Shown here piece after piece: positions 11,101 to 23,100 of a stretch of DNA of 33,602 bases. The stretch is from contig UZAN01039873.1 of assembly GCA_900618425.1 (NCBI GenBank), positions 41,129-74,730 on the forward strand, in the 5' to 3' direction. Position 1 is the first letter of the stretch. The number at the start of each line of letters is the position of its first letter. The DNA is from Echinostoma caproni (Eukaryota; Platyhelminthes; Trematoda; Plagiorchiida; Echinostomatidae). The notes under the pieces were generated by a model. It had not been told where the DNA came from. It worked only from the letters and a program-made list of their open reading frames with translations, and made no database searches. A program made the position numbers and the translations under genes.

Positions 11101-14100
11101 TTGCGACTGCTTGTAGATCGAACAGAGGAAGGGAGCGGTAAGCAAAATGATACCTATGGAAGATGATGATGAACTTAGTTCGATGACTACGCGACGCCCA
11201 ACTGAACGCAGTTGAGAACGGTCTGATAAACTACTATCAAAATATATCAGAATAGTGTGAGGCAGCTTGCTTCAGAATACATCATACAATTCACCAAGTC
11301 TAATGGATCATCTGTTCTGCCTTCCATCAACTCTTCACTTCAACTCATAAGGTTTCACTTCAAAATATGTCGAATTTCTTGACGTTCAGAGCAATTGTGA
11401 ATCCAGAAAAACGACAAGTTTGGAAGAACTGCATATCTGTTCATGCTTGCTTGCTTCAAGTCAAGTCAAGTCAGTAGTAGCTTTATGCACCCGGATGGGT
11501 GTATTTTCAGCAATTACACCATATTTGTGGATCCAAATTTACAAAATCGTACACAGTGAACACAATAAAAGCAGTAGATATTGTGTTTCTCAATAAAGCA
11601 AGCAATTGCTTGCTTCCACCGGGACGAGGCCATCGATGCAATTAATTGTGCTCAGCCGGCTACGTGAAATCCAATTTGATTTGCCGGTGGTTGGACGGGA
11701 AATAGACTTGGTGTCATGTAGGACAATGCAAATCATGTTGGCCAACTACCTTTTCCTAGTCCGAAAGAAATCAGAATTATCTATCTGATCCAATTCAAGC
11801 CATTGTCTGTGTGCTCTTCAGATACCGCTCCGAATAGTTAGGTATAAACATTTCGTTCTGATGAATACATTAAATGGTCTCGGTGTCATTTGATCCGCGG
11901 GAGCTCTACCAGCAGTAGTTTAGTGGTTCTATCCTCTGAGATAATGCCAACCAAAGGGCAAGCGTTAAACTTTACGGACAACGAACATTAGCTTATTATT
12001 ATCGACCAATCAGAAGATGTACGGTACAACCGGAAGCTGTTTGACAAAGATAAAGCAACCAGGCGATTGGTGAATGCTTATTTACCCAATGACGTTTCTT
12101 CCTATATATTATTTAATCCCATTGACTTATCTCAATAAATTAACAGGTAATTCTTTGGCTGTCTGTATGCACCTCTGTACCGGGAGATTCCGGCATACGT
12201 TTACCGGTACGATTCCGTGTTTCAGCTACGGTCGTGATGCGTGATTCGTGCCTATTCCGATTACAGAAATCACACTGTCATTCAGTTGCATTTCAGTGCC
12301 ATCCTGTACTTAACTAAAATAAAAGTACGATAAAAAACATGTCTAACTTTCTTTGTTTTATCATCCCATTTTAAACATGCTTTTCAGAGTTTTTGAGCCA
12401 TCTGTCAATACCATGGGACTCCGGACTAGGTTGGGATTCTACACTGTTGGATACGTCAATCTTCTATTGAATTCATTCTTCTCCATTGGTTTTATTCTTC
12501 CTAAACCTTTTCCAAAAAAGCCTCAATTAAGACGGTCGTAGATGCCTTGGATTGTGACCGCAACTCGCCAAATCCTTCTATATGGTCAAGAATCTCAAAC
12601 AGCATTTGCTGGGGAACCCTTGCTCCTTGCTTGAAAGCGGCAGGAGTGTTTCCTCCCACCAATGCAAAAACGAGAAAGCCAACATCCGGGTCGGTTAACC
12701 ACTGGCAATTCGACTAGGGGAGTTACTTAAAAACCCAGGTTCCACATCAGCCAAGAACAGGCCTATGAACGGCACCCACCCACAACTTCCCGGTTATGGC
12801 AGTGGTAGCCAACTCAGTTTGGCATCGAGGCGTATTGGTCACGTTGGATCCCATCCAAAGAAAGTATCATTTCGATTAACTGAACAGTGGGTCCTATTGG
12901 ATTGCAGTTTTCCCACACCGGTTAGCTGTCTTGGGGGTCGGGCTTTGACTACCTGAGGGCTCCGTTTGTAACTGGGAAGTATTCCGACCAATTTCAAAGC
13001 ATAGACCGATGTCTGTTCATCGCACAGAGCATTGTACCGCAACATTTTCGGTGCACAGCCTTCGCTGAAATGTTTTCCAAATTAAAAGACGGTAGCCTCT
13101 TTTTTGTCCCACAAAGGAGTCGAGTATTTGCGAGTGAGTGATGGTTCGTCCAAAACACGATTTACAACATATTTCGTGTGATTTAAAACATCACAACCGG
13201 ATATATGCCTTTCGATTGCTTTCGATCGTTCGATAAATCACAGTCAAACGCCGATCCAGTGATTTAGCTTTGCTTACCACTAATACTACTACTACTACTA
13301 CTACTACAAATGATAATAATAATAGTTCACAAAAAGGGGAAGAATATAAATTACTGATAGGAGATAAGCTTTTCGAAACACAAACGTACGTTTATTGATT
13401 TGTGTATTGTACTCGATCAGCTTTTTCAAAGCCTCCATTTCATATGGTTCACCTGTGAAGGGGACATACAAATAAAACTCAAGTGAACGGTGATTTGGGG
13501 ACTCAATCGAGTATTTTGTGTAACGTTTGCAAGCATTGGAGCTTACCTTTCAGCTAAAAAAACATACGGATCAACCGTCAGAAAGTACATATTGAGAGGG
13601 GAGAAAATGTTTACGGATATGGGGAAATTTTATGGTCCAAGGTTAAGACAAAGTTCACTTATTGTCCGCTCTTTGTTTGAGTGGACGAGTAAGATATCGT
13701 ATAAACGAATTCCGGTAGGCGGGAATTCGAGATAAAACTTGGCAGAATTGGGAGCGAGTGGAGGCATGGGAATGACAACGTGTCAGTTCCGTGTGCAATG
13801 GGTGGTCCGGATCTGTGAAAATCCTCTCCCAAAATTTCACACCAGAATTTGTATGATACACTGAAAGTTTTGCACCTAAAGCATTAGAACACAAGTTCGA
13901 AGGCCTTCGAACTTGTGTTCTGATTTTACAATGGGATTATTCTGGAATTTGAAAAATAACAGTCTAACTCATTCACAAGAATCGTAGCCATTGGAATTTT
14001 TTCTATTCAGATCGGGTCAGAAGTTTTTCAATTGTCATGGATAAATATATACGGATGTGCTTACACGGGGAACAAGAATGCGTGTCGGACAACTGACTTA

Positions 14101-17100
14101 CTTGTTGTGATGCCTACAAGGCCGAAAGCCAAATCCATGGCTGAATTATGACGTTTCATGATTGCTGACAAGGACAAACACGAAATGAAATGGGACTCAA
14201 TCTCAAAAGGCAGTAATAGATAGCACAGTAAACATTTTTTACGAAATGTGTATACGGGTTTACCTTTTAAGTGACCTGAGGTACGTGACCGTGTTAACAA
14301 CGGGCGTTGCTATTTATTTCACAAACAACTACCGGCTGCTAGGAACAGAGTCAACAGACATCACAGTTATACCGGATTTGATGAACAACCAGGTGTTGGG
14401 GTTCACGCAATATAGCGATTCAAACCAAGATAGCATATAAATTTTAACAAATAATGAAACAAAAAATTCTGTTTAAACCGGATCATATCTTTGTTCTTTT
14501 CATAGCTCATGTACTTGTTATTTCACTCCAGAGGGAAATATTTGTGCCCTTAATTATGATAATCATCTCAAACATTTCGTGCATCATTGAACGCTGGCTA
14601 CGTTGACCACGGATTGCACCTTGGTTATTTTTGTACCAGATATTTATTCCAGTTGTCGCTCATGTCATCCCACCCACCCCGGATTTATGTCAGAAGATTT
14701 TGCTTGGATTTTGTCAACAGAGACAACAGCAGACACACCAGTCTGTACTCCAAATGAATAAACTTTATTTCAGATCCTGAATGCAAAGTAAAACTCTACT
14801 ACTATAACATGAAAATCTACATCGCCACTTCAATTGTAGCTAGGTACCTGTTACCTTCCCATCGGATTATGTTAGAAAAGCGACACTTCTGGTAATCACC
14901 AAGCATCACTGAATGGAAAAAGTGTCCATGCTTAAGAACCTGGAATGATTTCCAATTTCAATGCGATAGAAATGTTTGTGATAACCGACAAAGAGCACAG
15001 AACAGCTGTTTCTCCCTGTTTGAGACTCGTCGGCAGTGCGTAATTTTTGCGTCCCTGTCAAGACTCAAACCGTGAACCTGCCGGTAGGGAATTCAATCAG
15101 CGACCCCTGAGCTACATGGTCGACAGTCGACGAAAAGACAAAAGGTACGCACCGCTGACGAGTCCAAAAGAGGACGAAACAGCTGTCCAGTGCTTTTTGT
15201 CGGTTTTCACAAACATTTCCATCGCAACTGAATGCTTATACCTCGTGGGGAATTGACGATCTTCCAAGAAGTTGAACTCACACTCAAGACCATCAAGAGT
15301 GTCTGGTGCCTCTGAACAACCAAATGGGCTAATCCAAACGAGTTTCCCTAGGCATCTTTTTCAATTTCGGGTCACAAACAAGTGATACGTATTTGGAATA
15401 GCCTGAAGAACGCAATGTGTATTATTTAGACTTACTTGACATATACGATTGAACATATCCCTTCACCTCATCCAGTACCCACTCGGAGACAACACGCTCT
15501 GAAATGTGACCCATCAATAGCAGGTTATTCTCATAGATATGTTATATTTCTACCTTAATTAAACGTGGAAACATGATAAAACTGGAAATGCTGATTTGAT
15601 TAATCGGTTGATGGACAACTTGCGATCAATTAATTGCCAATCAGGAATTTGCCCCGTAAATTTATAAATATTCCTTTTCGCCTGTTCGCTGAGCTTGACA
15701 ATTTGTTTGAAAACGTTTCATCACCAGCCGAGGTGTCATCCGACCGAGCTATGGGAACCGATTTTCAGTATATGGATATGTGCATTTCAAACAAAACTAC
15801 AGAGTGGCGAATAAGCTCGTTATCGGAGATTCGTATTCATGCCAATACATCTCAATATATATATATATATATCACTACTTTTGGATAAAATTCTCATGGA
15901 AAAATAAAATGAAATAAAATATTACTTGAAACAATTTCATCGTGAGACTGGAAATGGGGTTCACCACGTTCACATGTTTGTTTTTCGACTCATCCGATCA
16001 TCGAGATTATTCGTGATACCGTGTGCTTGGAGGGTGGGCCAAGGAAGATTTAACTCTTGCACAGATTGCTTTTGGGTACAGAGAGGGAGCTTGAGAAGAC
16101 GAATGCCGTGGCCAGAATTCAATAGTAAACCGGCCTTGATAATCGCCCACAAACTTTATACATGAGGCGGAAAGCCCCAGCCACGTTCACAGTGTGATTT
16201 GTTTCAGCTAGGTGTGAACACACTGCACTGGTGAGTGACTTAATCGTTCCGGTGTTCAGCCACGCGGAACGGTGTTCACGAATCCGTTCGGACAATCGCC
16301 TGATTGTGCGGTCTATGTGCGTTGATCTATGGAAGGAGTATACACAGAATGAGACCGCAGAGACTAGAACTTTGTTCTTCAGTCGCAAACACCCAATTGG
16401 CTCTGACGTGAACAACACATTTTGCTTGGATGTACAAAAAGTCTTATCGATTGCCTTGGGTAATCGTCCTTGTATATTACAATACATGTGACAGGAATGT
16501 ATCTTGTGAATCACTTTTTGCTCACTTTTTCCGAGCTCACATCCATTTCGAACGAAAAAGCATATACCGGTTGCCGAAAATGCTCTCGTCCATTTAAGCA
16601 GGTCAAGCAAGATACGCACAGTGTGATCTGCTGGTGAGATAATCTCGTGCTTGCCGCAGTCCAGTTTGCCTTGTGGATCTTTAAATCAGTGCGATGTTCA
16701 CTGAACAATTTTATAAGGTATCCTTCATTATCAAATAACCCCAATGTGTGCCCAGTTGAACTTCTTCGTATTTGATTGAGTTAAACCGGTTTGATCTGAT
16801 TCGATTAAATTATGACGGTTCGACGGGTCGATATGAAGAGATTTGAATTGAGACGAGAACTGATGGCCCAATCCGTGTAGTAAATAGAAGAGCAAGCTCC
16901 GTTTCAATAGATGCCGTTCCAGGTGGAGAACTGAACAGCGAAGTAGAATCATGTAAAGAATAGCTCTTGAGGAATAGCTTTTATCTAATAGCATTCCTCA
17001 CCTGCTTTTGGAACTGATGCTTAATCAATATGAAGCATGCTATTTTAGTTATAGTTGGTATGAATAGGTCGTTATGATTGCGTGAATCACTTACGGACTG

Positions 17101-20100
17101 ATTTTGTCGATATCAGGGACATTTTGTGAAGATAGTGTTCCGTTACTTCTTCAGCGCCTGCGAAGTGGAATGGAAGAGAAACCCAGGTAATTCTGCGGTG
17201 TTCATAAATCATCTTCTTTTGCATTTATATGATTAAAAAAACGCATTGTGCAAACGTTCCACGGTTATTGTAGACGTTTCTATTATTGTGATTTGACTGA
17301 ATACAGATGCACTGTGGCTTTATGCATCAAAACCAAACCACGGAAATTTGAAACCGATTAGTTTTAGGGTGTCATTCATGACTACTTTTCGATTGAGTTC
17401 CAAACTGGGGTCTAACAGCTCAATTCAAAGACCCAAACTATTGAATCACGTGATGACAGTAATTTGGAACTATGAGGACAGTAGTCGTCGCGTGAGGCTG
17501 GTGAAGTGAAACCGAGTTCAAATCCACGTTTGTACTGTCCGTTCTACGGTGGATGGAAAATAATCTTATTCGATTCCTTCTTCTGCTGAGTGCACGATTG
17601 GCACCTATACTTTTCAGCCTTGCTTTTGTCTGACAGTCCACTTCAATTCCCCCTGAGTTTGTTCCGTCCGACAAATGAAACAAGGACTCACGGTGTCCGT
17701 TCGATCCGTCGAATGAATTTTAGTTATTTAGTGTTGACATCATTTCTATTGTTCAAATTGTGTTTCTGGTAGATTTAGGTGTTTCTTTCAATTGTGAAAG
17801 GTATAATGTTCTGGATGGGATTTGAACCCATGCACGTAATTTCCATATTTGTTTCGCAATACCTCTCATTCATGATGCTGTAATTCATGTAATACTCCCA
17901 GGTGGGACTTGAAGCGTCGGGGATTTTATGACATATTTGTGTGATGAACAGTAGATCCCATGGTGACGAAGACCTGATGATCAAGGCCAGCTGTCTAAAT
18001 CCTCTAACTTACAGGCTCAGCTAGTTTTGGCCTGGTATGGAACCGGACGAGAGTGAAGCTGTCTACCACCAAAGTTGGGTCGCGGTGGTGAGGCTCCAAT
18101 AACAGGGTCCAAAGCATCCCGCTGGCACAGACTAAATCACTGCACCACTACTCTGTATACGGAGAACCACGAACACTGTGTTGAATCGATCCCACCTCAA
18201 GCTATCGACTTATTGATCGGTAATTCTTAAATGCACATTCACATCACTGTCCTGTTGCTACCTATATATTGCCGATTCGATCCTCCGCATGCATCCGTGT
18301 ATAAGACACTGGACTCGACAACCGTTTCGCATACATATGGACCATTGGCTTGTGTGATTCACTAGGCCGCCCTCTGTGTTGTCTCCTCGGTGCTTGCTCG
18401 TGCTTGAATAACCCTGACAACTGTGTGAACACACACACACACAGTACCATGCACTCACTCTGTCAGTTTACGATACTTGCTACTGAGAACCGTTCTCAAC
18501 CACCACACTTCACTCTAGGTCAGTTCCCACTGTTGACTATCACAGATGCATGTAGTCACGCTTGAAAGTGTAACTATACCATTTCATTCAGAGTTACTTG
18601 CGAGCAGTTATGTGGGATAATTAGTATTTATTGAATTGAACCGACTGTCCTTCGGACTTCAACTTTACGCATGATCCAATGGTCATCTATTAACCATCAA
18701 CACTCGGAAGCACTAGATTCGAGTTTCGGTCTTATTAAATCTCATCAGTAGTGCATATCCACCGTTCCGTCTGGGATGTGAACTCTTTGGCCTGGACAGC
18801 AAAATAAAGAAGACAGTTGGCTCCGCTCGAAAACCTCCCACTGACTGACCATCATTGAAAACGACATATGAAAGATCATGAATTGGTGATTCGATCTACC
18901 CTATTGTGCGCTGGTGGGCGCATAGGTTGAACACTCTCCTTCCATGCGTTAGGTCTGGGATTCAAACCCCGAACGGGGAGGTTTATGGATATGCACTATC
19001 TCGCTTGATTACTGCTTTGGCGCGTGTTTGCGTGCTCGTGACTTGTACATTCTGCAACATGATGTGATGTCAATAGACATCACAGTTTCCTTTGTTTCTG
19101 TCGAACCAGATAGTGTCACAATTTGGGGTTTACAGGTTGTAAACCATTGTAATCTCTACAACAGCATTAAACTTCTGTAGTGAAACATAGTTTTTGTTGC
19201 CAGATAGAGTATCTTATGCATGTCAATCCACATGGACCATTGCAGCCTGTGAAGTCAGGTCACAGCTGGTAGTTTTAGCCTGCAATTTCGCAGAAGACAG
19301 ACAAATGAGAACCGGATAAGAATGGAGCAGGTGAAACAAACCACGTTCTCACTGACCGGAGCAGACTTGCTTCCAAGAGTCCAAAATTGCCGAGAATTCT
19401 TCCATCCGGTTATCTTTGTCCTCTACAGTGAAAAAGAAAACGAAATTTGGAAACGGTCATTGTTATTGTCTCATATTCTTTCACTGGTACTGAGTGTGTG
19501 TGTGATGTTTCTGATGTTTCATCTACAAATCTTCCTCGAGGCTACACTCCGACTCACTCGGCCATAGGGCAGCACTATCAGACTCGAAGGTATAATCTGC
19601 ACGTCACATTCCAGGCCACCCGTCTTCCCGAGTATATCGTGAGCGACTAACTCGGTTCATATCCGAGGTCAAGAACTCTGAGTTTTTGAACTCCAGTCTC
19701 CTAAGCAGATCCGAGCCGATGTGCAGATGGGTCACGAAATCGACCTTTTCAAAGGTAATTTCGTCGTGTATATAACAATTGAAGAGTGAACTGATAATCT
19801 AGGAAGCACTGGGCAACTGCTTCGAACTAGTTGGAGGATCACGTCATCAGTGCGCCAATCCATCGATCCAACTGGGGATCGAACCCGAGACCTGACGGGC
19901 AGAACGCAAGCGTACTACCCACTCGGCCACCGGGTAAGTGATCAGACCGATTTTTCGCTTCAATTTACACGATATAGCACAACCCATCTTTGCGAGCTTG
20001 TTGCAGGCCACAAACCTCGCTCATTTCAGTACTAGTTTCCGGGTTATGACTCGGCTGGAAACTTTCACAATGTGGTTGAAATCGAACTTTGGCTGATAGG

Positions 20101-23100
20101 GTGGCTTGATGCACATCGTGACTTTGAACGATGAGCTCTAATGGTGCCGTGAATCACGTCCATGCGTACACAATCGAGGACAATCCAATGCATAATGAAT
20201 TATTACTTGCTTAGTATTTACCTACTAATCACGCTGGTTTGTGTTATGGACGATCTAAAAGATTAGATTCGCTTGAAACGGAGAAAAACGTTCATGTGAA
20301 TGGGACAGTCTGATGCGTTCATCTCTAGCCAACAACAAATCGCGGGACAGAAACAAGCATGCACAGTTTCCGTGCTTCCAAAATTGGCCAGTGTCAACTG
20401 AAACATTAACTCTAAATTGAGGATATTCACATAAAATGACAAAACTGGTTCTGAACTTACCTGGTTGCTGTTTTAAATAATCGGCCATTGTCTTGAAGGC
20501 CTTCTCATTCAAATGCTCAATATCTGGAATGCGAAATCGATGGGGATAGGACATGAGTTCACGGATACATGAATATTGTCGAAATATTTATCAGCTCACT
20601 GGGCGTACGAGGCTTTTAAACAGGAACCAGGTGATCAGCTCGAAACCCATCACACACTGGTAGTGCCACCGCTGTTTGATCACCATTGCTTATTTGTTGC
20701 GTTATACCACAACTTATTCACAGTTAACGTTCTTTGGTGAAGGTATCCCCCAATCCAAAACCCGGTGACGCACCTGGTAGCATTTAGCTGCGCTTGACCC
20801 GAGGGTATTTAGGGGCAGGCGAACTGGAGCGCTATATTAATAAACACTAACTTGACTGGTATGATTCACCTTAGCTATGTACTTGACTCACCCAAAATGA
20901 ATTGTTTAGTATGAGACGTCACCGAATTGATGGCCACTTTGAGAATTCCCGAAACTAGGAAAAAGAAAGAAATGGAGCATTAAACTGTGGCTGTCGAGTT
21001 TTTCAAACAGAATAAATAAACACATTTTCGAAGATGAACAACAAAAGCGTGAACGCGGGATTAAGCTGTGCCCTTCAGTTCAAACGAGGAAATCGATGGA
21101 CCAACTGGTACACTCACCACTTTCACTGTCGTCGGACGCATCTGCCAATAGATGGTGTCAAAAAATATACTTTGAAAGGTGAAGAAGTAAGAAGACAAAA
21201 AGAGATGGGCATATACTTTAAAGAAAAAAAGGAGTATTGATACGTTTGGTCACGTCACGGTACACAAAATGTGTTTAGCAATGATGTGGAATGATTGTAG
21301 CTCAGGATGCGGATGTTGCAGTGTTTTCCAAGCTCGAAGTGTTGTTCGCACATGTTTCTCTAACCGGGATAGGCAATATCATCAGGCTAATAAACGTCTG
21401 CGAACAAAACTTCGAGCTCGCAGAAAACACCAACATCAAAATAACTGGAGTTCCTGAAAGACGACCACATAAGGTATAATGACCAGCACTTACCTTCCGT
21501 CAATTTGGGAGGTTTATCGCTTTGACTAAATGTTGTTGCTGGTGGGAAAAAAACACGCGAAAACAAGATAATTAAAGTGTATGAATCGAACGTGAACATG
21601 TATGATGGGATAATATTGGGACGCGAGTCATCAAAAAGGAGTTTGACAATCGTGACTGCCCGCCAAAAACTTCAAGGCACTAGACAGCGAGTTTGTTCCT
21701 GTTGGCACAAGTTTGTTAACCGTATCTTTTTGACCTCTCTATCGGATATCGGACCAATCGGTGCGTCAGCATGAAGGAACCAACGAAAGAATGTTTGAAT
21801 CAAACATTTTTGTGTTCTTTAAAGTTATTCGACCTCCCTCCCGGTCAACTCTTTCGTTTTGAACTGATCTATTTGTCTCGGAGTCACATGAACGTAACCA
21901 TGAATTGAGAAGTAGTTACTCGTAATTGTTTCCGGCGTAGATAACGGATACGATCACCAAAATAAAGGGTATAAAACAACTCAGGTCATTTTAATCGGAG
22001 CTGATCACGTGTTCCGTGATGATTGAACTGACGTGATTTCCACTGTATCCGATACTCCAATTGTTATCAATTATTCTGCATATAATTCATCATATTGTGA
22101 TTTGGCTGCCAATCGATTGGTCATCAGGTAATGTAGTCCTGTTCAGCCGGATTATTCCTTTTACTTCCTTTAGTTCTTCCCATTATCACTAACTTGCATG
22201 AATTCCGTTTACTCAAGTGTATGGTTGACTGAATGAACTAAGGATTGTGCATGAACCTTAAGTCCGAAGGATAATCAACTCAAATCGATATGCTTTGGAA
22301 ATCTGGAACGGTCGTTTTTCCCATTTGATAAATAATGTATCACTACGTGAATTAAGTCGTTAGCACGAATGATGCATCCACGCGATCCGAAATGAACTTG
22401 TCCGACACGAAAGTTTATGCTGATTTAAGTTCGATGGCAATGTTTGTGATAACCGACAAAGAGCACAGAACAGCTGTTTCTCCCTGTTTGAGACTCGTCG
22501 GCAGTGCGTAATTTTTGTGTCCCTGTCAAGACTCAAACCGTGAACCTGCCGGTCGGGAATTCAAACAGCGACCTCTGAGCTACATGATCGACAGTCGACG
22601 AAAAGACAAAAGGTACGCACCGCTGACGAGTCCAAAAGAGGACGAAACAGCTGTCCAGTGCTTTTTGTCGGTTTTCACAAACATTTCCATCGTAATTGAA
22701 TGCGTTTATCTCGTGGGGAATTGACGATTTCCCAACGTCAACACTTCGTGGTGTGGCAAGTCAGATACTGTTTACTCATACTCAAGTAACGGTACTGATT
22801 GTTGATCTCTTCAGTGTTACCCTAAATTCTCCCGACATAGAAGTACCTTCGTAACGAACCTATATATTATTCCGTTTTGTACGCAAAATACCATCTCGAC
22901 ATTCTTCGACTCACTTTTACCTTTTCTTGTACCACTGCTTGAGGACAACCTGCACATTATTGTAGGCGATTTTAACCATGCTTCAACCCGGCCTCTCACT
23001 GCTTTTGATCTAACAGATTCATGCGTTTCACCGACCAGAGGTAACTCCGTTTTAGACAGAATTATAACAAATCATCCCGAATTCTTCTCTCTCCATCTCC

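Noticed and set aside
13547..13553. 7-nt interval between strong splice sites (minus strand)
   Set aside because: Seven bases cannot fit a gene whose exons are all symmetric; probably chance beside a T-run.
15047..15256. 69-codon open frame repeated nearly unchanged at 22515-22724
   Set aside because: Its conservation comes from the whole SINE unit being duplicated; the frame runs through a tRNA-like core and an inverted arm.
19860..19940. Possible tRNA gene on the minus strand
   Set aside because: Boxes A and B are good but no acceptor or anticodon stem forms, and a relative exists at 30630; it is a SINE.
20221..20253. 33-nt interval with GTAAAT donor (minus strand)
   Set aside because: Contains a stop in phase 1; could only be an alternative last exon after exon 7, which the well-supported exon 8 makes unlikely.
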